A program made the translations under genes and the position numbers. A stretch of DNA of 64,000 bases from CAVYBY01 sp963766935 (GTDB taxonomy: Bacteria; Actinomycetota; UBA4738; HRBIN12). Positions 17,279 to 25,865 of this stretch are shown one piece after another. How positions within the stretch are numbered: the first letter of the stretch is position 1; each line of letters starts with the position of its first letter. The notes below the pieces were generated by a model. It saw only the letters and a program-made list of their open reading frames with translations. It was not told the DNA's origin and made no database searches. The DNA lies in contig CAVYBY010000002.1 of NCBI GenBank assembly GCA_963766935.1, positions 248,001 through 312,000 of the forward strand, in the 5' to 3' direction.

Positions 17279-17341
17279 TCGCCTGTAGCCTTCGAGCAGA
17301 CGACCCCGGGCCGGCAGCCCGGGGTTCTCGCTTCCCCGGGC
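17265..17341 (+). promoter_or_regulatory. ribosome-mediated attenuator with mutually exclusive hairpins
   Basis: Three 8-nt blocks alternate: CCCCGGGC (17304-17311), GCCCGGGG (17317-17324) and CCCCGGGC (17334-17341). Blocks 1+2 form hairpin A (5-nt loop) and blocks 2+3 form hairpin B (9-nt loop). In addition CCGGCCCGG (17265-17273, end of the leader ORF) is perfectly complementary to CCGGGCCGG (17306-17314), which would open hairpin A. Stalling at the aromatic codons would leave 17265-17273 free, whereas a ribosome at the stop codon would cover it. No long T-run follows, so which hairpin terminates is inferred. Confidence 0.6.
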
Positions 17342-17365
17342 CCGATTGAAGAGGAGTAACGGGCG

Positions 17366-18385
17366 ATGGTCGTGGTGATGAAGCAGGACGCGAGCGACGC
17401 CGACGTCGAGGCGGTGGGCGACCGCGTCAGGTCGATGGGCGGCGAGGCCTTCGTCTCGCGCGGCACCGTACACACGATCATCGGTCTCGTCGGCGACACA
17501 GGGCGGTTCCAGGCGATCGACTGGCAGCAGATGCCGGGCGTGGATCACGTCATCGTCATCGGTAAGCCGTACAAGATGGTGTCGGCCGATCTGCACCCGA
17601 CGCCGAGCGTCGTCAAAGTGGGACCGACGCCCGTCGGGCGGGACTCGTTCACGCTGATCGCCGGCCCGTGCGCGGTCGAGGACATCGACCAGACGATGGC
17701 CTCCGTGGATGCCGCGCGCGCAGCGGGTGCCGCGATCCTTCGCGGCGACGTCTACAAGCCACGCACCTCGCCGTACTCGTTCCAGGGGCTCGGCGAGCAG
17801 GGGCTGGAGATCCTCGAGGAGGTGCGGCGGCGGACCGGGCTGCCGTTCGTCGTCGAGGTCGTGGACGTCTCGCAGGTCGAAGGGGTCGCGAACGTGGCGG
17901 ATTGCATCCGCATCGGAACGCGGAACGCACAGAACTTCGAGCTGTTGAAGGAGGTCGGCATGGCCAGCAAGCCGGTCATGCTGAAGCGGGGCCTCGCCAT
18001 GACGGTGGAGGAGTGGCTTCAGGCCGCCGAGTACGTGGCGCAGCGAGGCAACTCCGAGATCATCCTGTGCGAGCGCGGGATCCGTACGTTCGAACCCTCG
18101 ACGCGCAACACACTCGACCTCGGGGGGATGGCGGTCGCGCAGCACGAATCGCACCTGCCGGTGATGGTCGACCCGTCGCACGCGGTGGGAAAGCGGCACC
18201 TGGTAGCGGCGATGGCGCGCGCGGCGCTTGCGGCAGGAGCGGATGCGGTGATGATCGACGTGCACCCGAATCCTGAGGAAGCGCTGGTCGACGGGGCACA
18301 GGCTTTGATGCCGGCCGAGTTGCTGGAGCTCGGCGGCCAGCTGGCCGCGATCGCCGAAGCGCTGCACCGCCCCATGAACCACTAG
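17366..18385 (+). CDS. aroF: 3-deoxy-7-phosphoheptulonate (DAHP) synthase, AroF/AroG-Bsub type
   Basis: A 339-residue DAHP synthase condensing phosphoenolpyruvate and erythrose-4-phosphate, first step of the shikimate pathway. The N-terminal about 70 residues form the ferredoxin-like regulatory domain (MVVVMKQDASDADVEAVGDR), then the TIM barrel with LIAGPCAVE, RGDVYKPRTSPYSFQGLG, IGTRNAQNFELLKE, MLKRGLAMTVEEW and VDPSHAVGKRHLV. It has GAAGAGGAG 9 nt before ATG. A leader peptide and alternating hairpins directly upstream predict attenuation by aromatic amino acids or charged tRNAs. Confidence 0.95.
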   Translation: MVVVMKQDASDADVEAVGDRVRSMGGEAFVSRGTVHTIIGLVGDTGRFQAIDWQQMPGVDHVIVIGKPYKMVSADLHPTPSVVKVGPTPVGRDSFTLIAGPCAVEDIDQTMASVDAARAAGAAILRGDVYKPRTSPYSFQGLGEQGLEILEEVRRRTGLPFVVEVVDVSQVEGVANVADCIRIGTRNAQNFELLKEVGMASKPVMLKRGLAMTVEEWLQAAEYVAQRGNSEIILCERGIRTFEPSTRNTLDLGGMAVAQHESHLPVMVDPSHAVGKRHLVAAMARAALAAGADAVMIDVHPNPEEALVDGAQALMPAELLELGGQLAAIAEALHRPMNH

Positions 18386-19016
18386 GACGGCTTTGGGCCG
18401 TTCGCCGCGGGGCGCTGGATTTCGTCGGCGAGTTCTCAGCTACGCTCCCGCGCAGATGAGCAATCCCCCTGCTGGCGCCGGGCCCGTCGACCGCGGGCAG
18501 GAGTTGAGCGGCAGCGAGCGGATGCGGGAGATTCGCTTCCTCGCGGCTTCTGGCGCCTGATGACCTTCACGTGCATGTTCGAGGACCAGTCCGTGCGACG
18601 TGCGGGACGGCGATCATGGTCGCTCTGATGTGCTGCCGCCCACGGCTGGGCGGTCTGGCGCGTGAGAGGTGGCGGCGGGCGACGTCTGGGTGGCTCCGGT
18701 TCCTCGTCTGCGATGACCGCCGCAGCGATGATCGGCAAGCGCACGATCGTGCTGGTCTTCGCGTCGATCGTCTCGGCGCCAGCTCGCCCTTGCCGTCGTA
18801 TCTCCGTCGTGTGGACGAGCAGTTCTCGGCGCTGGAGAGCCGGCCCCTGCGGCTATTCCTGTGCGCGACTCGTTCGCGGTCGCTGGGCTGTCGCACCTCG
18901 TTCGAGCCCCACGTACGGCGCAGTCGTCGGCTACGCAAGAAGTTCGAGGAGGACATCGCCGGCCGGCTCCCGGCTCCGCCGCGACCGGACTACGTGTTCG
19001 CGTAGCCCGGACCGAC
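18386..19016 (+). other. about 630-bp interval without a convincing gene; weak ORFs, possibly decayed sequence
   Basis: A weak 5-bp hairpin (ACGGC 18387-18391 / GCCGT 18397-18401) follows aroF. A 34-codon ORF at 18456-18560 has TACGCT 9 nt before its ATG. An ATG overlaps its stop (18560) but opens only 22 codons. An ORF at 18571-19005 (144 codons) ends with a plausible helical tail (RRLRKKFEEDIAGRL), but its first half is cysteine/arginine-rich and has poor third-position GC. None resembles a family I recognise. Frame changes between plausible fragments suggest a degraded gene, but this is not shown. Confidence 0.4.
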
Positions 19017-19790
19017 CTAGACGTTCGGGGTCAGCTCGACGATGTCGCAGGCTCCGCGCCAGCGGCCGAGCGACTCGGCGGGCGGGCCAACGCGGGACCG
19101 CCGCCGGTCCACCAGGAGCTTGGCCGCTTCCTCCCACTCGGCTCCTTCGAGGATCCGCGGAGCGGCCATGAATTCCTCGAGTGCCGTGTCCCGGCCCTTT
19201 CGCCTCGTGATCACGACGAGCTCCTTGGCGCCCGGGAGGCCGGGCACGGTCTGCTCCTCGGGGCCCGGCTCGCGCTTCGACAACAGATAGATGCGCCCGT
19301 TGCGATATGCGAACCACGCCGGGATGGTCCGCCGCTCGCCGTTGCGCTCGATGCCGACCCAGATCACGTCGGACTTCTTGAGGCCGTCCTCGGTCTCCTT
19401 CGGAAGCTTCGCGACGGCCGCCTGAACGTAGACCGGGACGTCGATTTCCCCGACGACCACGTCGTCGATGATGAACGACGCCACGTAGGGTCCGCTCTCC
19501 TCGAACGTCGCGTCCTCGACCGTATCCACCTCGACGGTGAGATCCATCATCCCGACCATCCGGCGAACCTCGGGCCCCCAGCGATACGCCATGCGCCCGG
19601 TGGGCGAGAACAGCCGGATCTCCTCGTTCACGTATCCGGTCGGCACCTTCCACGCCCGGTACAGCACGAAGGCGAACGCCGGCCCCGGCTGGCCCACCAG
19701 GTAGACGCCGTCGGCGGCGTTGGCCCCTTGCGCCTCCCAGACGCGTGAATCCACCACCGCGGCGGCGACGAGCTCCCCAACCGGTTCCAT
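19017..19790 (-). CDS. uncharacterised protein with split-barrel-like C-terminal half
   Basis: A 257-residue protein of unknown function. The N-terminal half (DGVYLVGQPGPAFAFVLYRAW, FSPTGRMAYRWGPEVRRMVG) is unassigned. The C-terminal half (IWVGIERNGERRTIPAWFAY, then RIYLLS, ELVVITRRKGRDT and EWEEAAKLLVDRR) has the strand order and RR-rich pattern of pyridoxamine-oxidase/F420-type split barrels, but conservation is too weak for certainty. Ends CDIVELTPNV. TATCCT lies 9 nt before ATG. It is divergent from the GGDEF-EAL gene, with 186 bp between the starts. Confidence 0.68.
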   Translation of the reverse strand: MEPVGELVAAAVVDSRVWEAQGANAADGVYLVGQPGPAFAFVLYRAWKVPTGYVNEEIRLFSPTGRMAYRWGPEVRRMVGMMDLTVEVDTVEDATFEESGPYVASFIIDDVVVGEIDVPVYVQAAVAKLPKETEDGLKKSDVIWVGIERNGERRTIPAWFAYRNGRIYLLSKREPGPEEQTVPGLPGAKELVVITRRKGRDTALEEFMAAPRILEGAEWEEAAKLLVDRRRSRVGPPAESLGRWRGACDIVELTPNV

Positions 19791-19855
19791 CGGCCGCTAA
19801 GGATAGCCGACCGACCCGACCAAACCCGAAAGGCCCGTGACCTGCGGAAACGGAC

Positions 19856-19883
19856 TCAAGTCCCCCTCGTGTCGTGACGATGC
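19856..19883 (+). promoter_or_regulatory. candidate WhiG/FliA-class (sigma28-like) promoter
   Basis: TCAA (19856-19859), 16 nt, GACGATGC (19876-19883) resembles the WhiG/FliA pattern TAAA-N15/16-GCCGATAA. It lies 93 bp upstream of the GGDEF-EAL gene. A small stem-loop (GGCGGC 19937-19942 / GCCGCC 19951-19956) follows within the leader. Confidence 0.35.
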
Positions 19884-19976
19884 AGTAGGGAGCAACCCCC
19901 CAACTCGGGGGTGTTCATCCGCGCGTGATCCCGACGACGGCGGCTCACCATTGCCGCCAGAAGTAGGTCCGAGACG

Positions 19977-22268
19977 ATGGACGTGAATGGCACAGCGAGG
20001 ATCTCAGCCGACACGCACAAGGCGCTCGCGGAGCTGCAGGCCGCGGAGAACGAGCACTTGGGCTCGATCATCGAGATCCAGCGGGCCGTCGCGGCTGCTG
20101 ATCTTGCCGTGGACGGGGTCATGCGAGTCATCTGCGAGCGAACCCAGGAGCTCACCAACGCCCAAGGGGCAACCATCCTCATCCTCGATGGCGACGATCT
20201 GGTGATCCGAGTCGCCACGGGCTTCCTGAGCGACAAGATCGGGGCTCGCGTTCCCATCGAGGGCTCACAACCCGGTTGGATGCACCTTCACGACGAGTCC
20301 GGGATCCTCGGCGACGCAAGAACGGACCCCAGGGCGGGCCGTCTGGCCCACGGGATGGGGGTGCGCTCCGGCGTCGCCGTCCAGCTCCGCAACCGCGACG
20401 AGAAGATCGGCCAGCTCGTCGTCGTCTCCCGAGTGCCCGACGCGTTCACGCAGGACGATGTCGACACGTTGCAGCGTCTTTCAAACGTCCTCTCGTCGGC
20501 GCTCCTGCATGCCACCGAGTTCGAGACGCAGGCTCAGCAAGTCGAGTCGCTGGGTCGTTTCGAGACGATCTACCGTCGCGCGGCCACCGGCATCGCGATG
20601 ATATCTCCGGAGGGCCGGTACCTTGATGTGAATCCGGCATTCGAGCTCATGTCCGGGTACACGAAGGAAGAGCTCGCACCGATGAGTGGGCTCGACTTGG
20701 TCCATCCCGACGATCTCGCGAGGGCCGAGGAGGCGCTCCGGGAGATCGGCGCCGGAACGAGCGACACGGCCGAGATGGAACTGCGCTTCTTCCGCAAGGA
20801 CGGTCAACTCTTGTGGGGTCACACGACGTCGGCGCTCCAGCGCGACTCTGAAGGGACTCCGCAGTTCCTGGTCTCGATGATCGAGGACATCACGGAACGG
20901 AAGGCGGCCGAGGAGAAGCTGACCTATCTCGCGTATAGCGATGCGGCCACGGGGTTGGCCAACCGAGCTGCGTTCACGGAGATGCTCGAGGCATCCATCG
21001 CTAACGCTCACCTGCTCGATCGCGCGGTCGGTGTCATCGACATGGACCTCGACAACTTCAGACTCGTGAATGGCAGCCTTGGGTACGCCGCCGGGGACGA
21101 GCTGCTCATCCAGGTCGCCGGTCGCCTCCGCAGCCTCACGCGCGAAACCGACCTGGTGGCACGCCGAGGCGGCAACGGATTCCTGCTGCTGGTGAAGGAC
21201 CTGGCCAACGGGCCAGCCGAGCTGCCGGGCGGCGAGACCCCGCTGCTCGTCGTCGAGGCGGTCGCACGCCGGGTGCATGAGTTCCTCAAGGAGCCGTTCA
21301 CCCTCGACCGAGTCGACTTCACCATCACGGCATCGCTCGGCATCGGCCTGTTCCCGCACGACGCGGCCGACGCGAAGACGCTCCTCAGCCACGCGGAGGT
21401 GGCGATGCAGAGGTCGAAGGCGATCGGCCCCGGCGGGACGGTCGTGTTCTCGAGCGATCAGGAGGACCCGATGCATCTGCTGCAGCTCACAACGCAGCTC
21501 CGGCATGCGGTGGAGCAGGAGAGCTGGGTGTTGCACTATCAGCCCATCGTCGATCTGAACGACGGGCACGTCCGAGGCGTGGAGGCGCTCATCCGTGGCG
21601 TTGCCCCAAACGGTGACTTGATCCCTCCCGGTGAGTTCATCCCGATGGCCGAAGAGATCGGATTGATGGGAGCCATCGGCGAATGGGTGATCGGCGAGAC
21701 GTGTCGCCAGGTACGAGAGTGGAACGATGCGGGGCTACAGCTCGACGTGGGGTTCAACGTATCTCCCCGTCAGCTGTTGTCCGCCCGCTTCTCCGAGGAG
21801 CTCCTTCAAGCGCTGGAGACGGCCGGGGTCGACCTCCATCGCATGGTGATCGAGATCACCGAATCGGCCGCCATGACCGACGCCGGGCACACACGCGAGA
21901 TCCTTCAGTCCCTCCATGACGCCGGGCTCAAGATCGCGATCGACGACTTCGGCACCGGTTACTCGTCGCTGAGTCGCCTGCGGGATCTGCCGATCGACAT
22001 CTTGAAGATCGACCGGTCGTTCGTGAGCGACGCGCATCTCGACCCAGACGCGGGAACCATGGTCCAGGCGATGGTGCAGCTTGCGAGGAACCTGGGGATG
22101 CAGCCCCTCGCCGAGGGCGTCGAGACGACCGAGGAGCTCGCGTTTCTGCGAGCGCTCAGGTGCCCGGCCGGTCAAGGCTTTCTCTTCTCGCGACCCGCAC
22201 CCGCTTCGGAGATCACCAAGCTCCTGATCCGTGGCGCCTCGCTGATTCCGTCGCCCGCCGCGGCCTGA
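19977..22268 (+). CDS. GAF-PAS-GGDEF-EAL protein, probable c-di-GMP phosphodiesterase with degenerate GGDEF
   Basis: A 763-residue cytoplasmic signalling protein. GAF is at about residues 35-180, PAS about 195-310 (ISPEGRYLDVNPAFELMSGYT), GGDEF about 318-490 and EAL about 500-755. The GGDEF active-site loop reads GGNGF (residues 398-402), lacking the acidic residues, so it should not make c-di-GMP. The EAL domain keeps EALIR, IDDFGTGYSSLSRLRDLP, LKIDRSF and AEGVET, so hydrolysis is likely. The degenerate domain may bind GTP as a regulator. No membrane segment is present. A WhiG/FliA-like promoter precedes it. Confidence 0.93.
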   Translation: MDVNGTARISADTHKALAELQAAENEHLGSIIEIQRAVAAADLAVDGVMRVICERTQELTNAQGATILILDGDDLVIRVATGFLSDKIGARVPIEGSQPGWMHLHDESGILGDARTDPRAGRLAHGMGVRSGVAVQLRNRDEKIGQLVVVSRVPDAFTQDDVDTLQRLSNVLSSALLHATEFETQAQQVESLGRFETIYRRAATGIAMISPEGRYLDVNPAFELMSGYTKEELAPMSGLDLVHPDDLARAEEALREIGAGTSDTAEMELRFFRKDGQLLWGHTTSALQRDSEGTPQFLVSMIEDITERKAAEEKLTYLAYSDAATGLANRAAFTEMLEASIANAHLLDRAVGVIDMDLDNFRLVNGSLGYAAGDELLIQVAGRLRSLTRETDLVARRGGNGFLLLVKDLANGPAELPGGETPLLVVEAVARRVHEFLKEPFTLDRVDFTITASLGIGLFPHDAADAKTLLSHAEVAMQRSKAIGPGGTVVFSSDQEDPMHLLQLTTQLRHAVEQESWVLHYQPIVDLNDGHVRGVEALIRGVAPNGDLIPPGEFIPMAEEIGLMGAIGEWVIGETCRQVREWNDAGLQLDVGFNVSPRQLLSARFSEELLQALETAGVDLHRMVIEITESAAMTDAGHTREILQSLHDAGLKIAIDDFGTGYSSLSRLRDLPIDILKIDRSFVSDAHLDPDAGTMVQAMVQLARNLGMQPLAEGVETTEELAFLRALRCPAGQGFLFSRPAPASEITKLLIRGASLIPSPAAA

Positions 22269-22291
22269 CTCGCGCCCGGGTGCCTCGTCGG

Positions 22292-23191
22292 TCAGTGCCC
22301 CGACGGTTCGTACACTCGCAGGAGACGGTCCGGGCGGAACCCCACCGATCGGTAGAGCGCTTCTGCGCCGGGGTTGTCGACGTCGACGCCGACGATCGCG
22401 TACGTCATGCCGGCGGCCGCGAACCGGCGGAGCCCGTCCAGCAGCAGCGCTCTGCCGTAGCCGCGGCGGTGCGCATCCGGATGCGTCGCGACCGGTTCGA
22501 ACGTCCCCGCGCGGCTGACCGGGTCGGGCCAGGCGAGGCAGCAAGCCGCGGCTCGACCGTCCGGGTCGCGCAAGAGCAGATCCCACCCCCGCGGATATGC
22601 GGGCGACGCGCGGAAGCCGGCGTACTGCGCCGCGTACTCGGCCAACGGCGTCGCGTCACCGAACGCCGCGTGAGCGACCGAGGCACGATCTTCGACGTCC
22701 TCGTCACGCACCGGCCGGACGCGGTCGTCCGCCGCGCCCCGGCCGGTCACCTCGTCGAGAGCCCGCGTGAGGTTGAGATGGGCCATGTCGGTGGGTCGGT
22801 AGCCGCGAGCGCGCCAACGCTCGATCGCGGCCGTCTCGTCTTCGAACTCGATCCACAGGACGGGTACGTCGCCGCGGGACGCCCATGCGAGCGCCGCTTC
22901 CTCGAAGTCGACGGCCGCCTCGGTGTCCGTGAGCGCGGGCGACACGAACACCGAGAAGTCGCCCTCCTCGGGGACGTACGAGGCGAACCCGACGACCTCG
23001 CCGTCTTCCTCGCACAGCAGGAACATCGTGGCCAGACGTTCCACGGTGCTCGGGGGGCATCCGATCCACCACGCGATGTCGCCCGGATGGGCCTCGGCCC
23101 GGCCCGGTGAGGCCAGCAACCTCGCCGAGCACACCGCCTGCATCGCGCGGAGGTCGTCCCAACCTCGGTACGGCCGGATGTCCACCGTCAC
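22292..23191 (-). CDS. tandem-GNAT acetyltransferase (mycothiol-synthase-like layout)
   Basis: A 299-residue protein with two GNAT halves. The N-terminal half (ATMFLLCEEDGEVVGFASYVPEE) is degenerate; the C-terminal half carries the acetyl-CoA motif VATHPDAHRRGYGRALLLDGLRR when read as HRRGYGRALL, followed by GVDVDNPGAEALYRSVGF. Two-domain GNATs include mycothiol synthase MshD, but substrate identity is not established. GTG at 23191 is selected because it overlaps the upstream stop in GTGA; a longer reading (to 23263) runs into the neighbouring gene. Confidence 0.8.
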   Translation of the reverse strand: MTVDIRPYRGWDDLRAMQAVCSARLLASPGRAEAHPGDIAWWIGCPPSTVERLATMFLLCEEDGEVVGFASYVPEEGDFSVFVSPALTDTEAAVDFEEAALAWASRGDVPVLWIEFEDETAAIERWRARGYRPTDMAHLNLTRALDEVTGRGAADDRVRPVRDEDVEDRASVAHAAFGDATPLAEYAAQYAGFRASPAYPRGWDLLLRDPDGRAAACCLAWPDPVSRAGTFEPVATHPDAHRRGYGRALLLDGLRRFAAAGMTYAIVGVDVDNPGAEALYRSVGFRPDRLLRVYEPSGH

Positions 23192-24378
23192 ACCGTGCGG
23201 GCGAGCCACAGCCGCGGTTCGGCGATCTCCGGCAGCGACGGCATCGCGTCGGCCGACTCCCACATCCGCGTCAGCGTGGCCTCGTCGGTCAGCTCGACCA
23301 CCGTGTCGCAGAACGCCCGGCCCTGCGCGTACTGCTCGCGCTTCATCTCGATGCCCAGCAGCCGCTCGAACACCGGGTCGCCCGACTCGCCCTCGCGGTA
23401 GCGGCGCATGGCCTCTTCGATCTTCGCGTGCGTCGCCAGCAGCTCTCGTCCCAGACCGTGCATCACGTGGTCGCCGTAGCCCTCGGCCGCAGCCATGAAC
23501 GCCTGGATCCGCCCGAGCTTCAGCCGCTGTTCGTCATCGAGCACCGCGCCGAACAACCCCTCCTCGGATTCCACCAGCTGTTCGAGCGACGCCGGGTCCG
23601 ACGGATCGAGGGACGCGAACCGGCGCTGGATGGCTTCGACGTCGGGGGAGAGCGTCGAGAGGAAATCGTCCAGCAGCTCGCGGAACCTCCGGGCGGCCCA
23701 CGGTCGCGCCAGCTCGAACCGGTGCGTGATCTCGTGCAGCGCGACGAACGTCCGGAACTCCGTTCGATCGAGCGACCAGTCCCGCTCGAACGCCGAGATG
23801 TTCGGCACGACGAAGAGCACGGTCCCGGCGCCGGAACGGGGGACGGCCACGTCGTACTGCCCCAGCACCCGCTGGGCCAGGAACCCCAGAACCGAACCGA
23901 CCTGCGCCCCCTGCAGGAGTGGAGCCACCTGCCCGAGCATTCCGCCCATCGGCTGCAGCTCTTCGGGCAGCTGCTCTCGGGCGGCGTGCTCGACCGCCTC
24001 GGCCATGCGGGCCGCGGCCGGTTCCATCAGCGTGCGGAGCGATTCCGTGTTGGCGCTCACCCATTCGGAGCGGCGGATCGCGCGAACCGAGGCCACGTCG
24101 GTCGGTGCCTCGAGCCCGGTGAACCGGGCCACCTGGAGCTCGGCGACCCTCGTGGCCTCCTCGAACGATCGCCGGTCCTCGTCCGTCGGGTCCGGGTCGG
24201 GGCCTGCCTCGACGGCCGCGGCGATCCCCACCTGACGGGCCAGTTCCCAGTTGACCGGTCCCGTGGAGGCCGACATCACCCGCTGGAGCTCGCGAAAGAG
24301 CGGCGCGTCCCGCAGGGACTCAGGATCACCCCCGGGGATTCCGAACCCGAACCCCGAATCGCCTGCCACGTCGGTCAT
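23188..24378 (-). CDS. DUF2342 zinc-metalloprotease-like protein (F420-associated family)
   Basis: A 396-residue protein of the DUF2342/zincin-like family known from F420-producing Actinobacteria. The N-terminus reads FGFGIPGGDPESLRDAPLF, then GPVNWELARQV. The metal site HEITH (in LHEITHRFEL) is intact, and PNISAFERDWSLD and LLGIEMKREQYAQG are family-typical. Substrate and role are unknown. ATG at 24378 (MTDVAGD) is preferred to the upstream ATG at 24492, which would cover the divergent moaE promoter. The stop overlaps the following acetyltransferase start, so the two are coupled. Confidence 0.85.
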   Translation of the reverse strand: MTDVAGDSGFGFGIPGGDPESLRDAPLFRELQRVMSASTGPVNWELARQVGIAAAVEAGPDPDPTDEDRRSFEEATRVAELQVARFTGLEAPTDVASVRAIRRSEWVSANTESLRTLMEPAAARMAEAVEHAAREQLPEELQPMGGMLGQVAPLLQGAQVGSVLGFLAQRVLGQYDVAVPRSGAGTVLFVVPNISAFERDWSLDRTEFRTFVALHEITHRFELARPWAARRFRELLDDFLSTLSPDVEAIQRRFASLDPSDPASLEQLVESEEGLFGAVLDDEQRLKLGRIQAFMAAAEGYGDHVMHGLGRELLATHAKIEEAMRRYREGESGDPVFERLLGIEMKREQYAQGRAFCDTVVELTDEATLTRMWESADAMPSLPEIAEPRLWLARTV

Positions 24379-24409
24379 CCTACGACCCGCCCACGTTACG
24401 ATTGGCGCC

Positions 24410-24859
24410 GTGTCGGACCCGGTCCACATATCGGCCGGCGAACGGTTCCTCGCCCGCGTGGGGTCGGATCCGCTGTCGGTTGACGAAGCCATGGCGTTCG
24501 TTGCCGACCCCGCGGCCGGCGCGACCTGTGTGTTCGCCGGAACCGTCCGCGACCACTCCCATGCGGGCGAGGTCCGGGGGCTGACCTACGAAGCCTGGGA
24601 CGAGCTGGCGCTCGCGCGGCTCGGCGAGCTCGGCGAGGAGCTGTTCGGACGCTGGCCGGTCCTGCGGGTGGCCGTGCTGCACCGAACGGGCGACTTGTCC
24701 GTCGGCGAGACCAGCGTGGTGGTGGCCTGCTCCGCGCCGCACCGTGCCGACGCATTCGAGGCATGCCGCCACGGCATCGAGCGCCTCAAGCACGACGTGC
24801 CCATCTGGAAGAAGGAAGCGCTCGCCTCCGGTGACTCGCACTGGGTGAAGGGGAGCTGA
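24410..24859 (+). CDS. moaE: molybdopterin synthase catalytic subunit MoaE
   Basis: A 149-residue MoaE of normal length, large subunit of molybdopterin synthase, which with thiocarboxylated MoaD converts precursor Z to molybdopterin. Hallmarks are GATCVFAGTVRDHSHAG, LTYEAWDELA, VAVLHRTGDLSVGETSVVV and the catalytic-lysine tail VPIWKKEALASGDSHWV. GTG at 24410 follows TACGAT by 7 nt, a leaderless arrangement. No other moa gene is in the window. The next gene starts 1 bp after the stop. Confidence 0.93.
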   Translation: MSDPVHISAGERFLARVGSDPLSVDEAMAFVADPAAGATCVFAGTVRDHSHAGEVRGLTYEAWDELALARLGELGEELFGRWPVLRVAVLHRTGDLSVGETSVVVACSAPHRADAFEACRHGIERLKHDVPIWKKEALASGDSHWVKGS

Positions 24860-24860
24860 C

Positions 24861-25865
24861 GTGCCGCGCGGGCTCGCCATCGACCTCGGCACGGCGACGG
24901 TGCTCATCTACCGGCAGGGTGAGGGGATCGTCCTTGACGAACCGTCGGTCGTCGCCGTCCATTCGGGGACGGGCGCAATCTTCGAGATGGGCAACGATGC
25001 CTGGCTCCGCGTCGGTGAGGACTCCGGCAGCGTCGTTGCCGTCCGGCCGCTCCGCGAGGGCACGGTCACCGAGTTCGACATGACACAGCGAATGATCGAA
25101 ATCGCCCTGCGACGGCTCGGAGTGGCGCGATGGAGCCGCCCGCGGATCCTCGCCTCCGTCCCCTCGATGAGCACGGAGGTCGAACGCCGGGCGGTCGTGG
25201 AGGCGGTCCGCTTCGCCGGCGGCCGGTCGGTCACGCTCGTCGAGGAACCGCTGGCAGCCGCCATCGGCGCCGGGCTGCCGGTCCACGAGCCGGTCGGCAA
25301 TCTGATCGCCGACATCGGCGGCGGCCGGTCCGAGATGGCCGTCGTGTCCATGGGCGGCGTGGTCTCGCACCGGTCGATCCGCGTCGGCGGGTTCGACATC
25401 GACGAAGCCATCCAGGGCTACGTGCGCGAGGCCTACGGGGTGGCGATCGGCGAGAAGGCGGCCGAGGAGCTCAAGATCGCGATCGGCGCGGCGTTCCCGA
25501 CTCCGGGGGGCCAGGCGGCAATCGTGATCGGCCGGGAGCTCGCGGGCGGGAACACGGTCGAGGTCCAGCTCGACGAAGACGAGATCCGCCAGGCGATGGC
25601 CGAACCGATCCTCGCGATCGTCACCGCCGCACGCACCACCCTCGCGGAGGCGCCCCCCGAGCTGACCCACGACGTCCTGGAGACCGGCATGTTCCTGACC
25701 GGCGGCGGGAGCCTGCTGCCCGGCCTCGACATGCTGCTCGCGCAGGAGTGCGAGGTGCCGGTCCACGTCGCCGAGCGTCCGCGCGAGACCGTGGCGCGTG
25801 GCGCCGGCTGGATGCTGGAACACCTGGACGAGTACCAGAGCGCGTTCCAGCTGGTGCGGCGATGA
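24861..25865 (+). CDS. MreB-like actin-family protein
   Basis: A 334-residue actin-fold protein of the MreB family. The phosphate-1 loop AIDLGTATVLIYRQGEG, LDEPSVVAV, PSMSTEVERRAVVEA, VEEPLAAAIGAGLPV, phosphate-2 IADIGGGRSEMAVVS and adenosine motif FLTGGGSLLPGLDMLL are present. Most rod actinobacteria grow apically without MreB, and no mreC or mreD follows, so a role in wall synthesis or sporulation-like processes is uncertain. GTG starts 1 bp after moaE, and the stop overlaps the DUF1028 start (ATGA). Confidence 0.87.
   Translation: MPRGLAIDLGTATVLIYRQGEGIVLDEPSVVAVHSGTGAIFEMGNDAWLRVGEDSGSVVAVRPLREGTVTEFDMTQRMIEIALRRLGVARWSRPRILASVPSMSTEVERRAVVEAVRFAGGRSVTLVEEPLAAAIGAGLPVHEPVGNLIADIGGGRSEMAVVSMGGVVSHRSIRVGGFDIDEAIQGYVREAYGVAIGEKAAEELKIAIGAAFPTPGGQAAIVIGRELAGGNTVEVQLDEDEIRQAMAEPILAIVTAARTTLAEAPPELTHDVLETGMFLTGGGSLLPGLDMLLAQECEVPVHVAERPRETVARGAGWMLEHLDEYQSAFQLVRR

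Noticed and set aside
18571..19005. 144-codon ORF as a real gene
   Set aside because: First half has atypical composition, no family match and no start signal; kept only as part of the unassigned interval.
19800..19976. c-di-GMP (GEMM-type) riboswitch before the GGDEF-EAL gene
   Set aside because: The characteristic conserved core and tetraloop/receptor sequence are not visible; only small stem-loops and a sigma28-like promoter are.
22292..23263. Acetyltransferase starting at 23263
   Set aside because: The extra 24 residues lie inside the neighbouring DUF2342 gene and do not look like GNAT; GTG 23191 overlaps the stop correctly.
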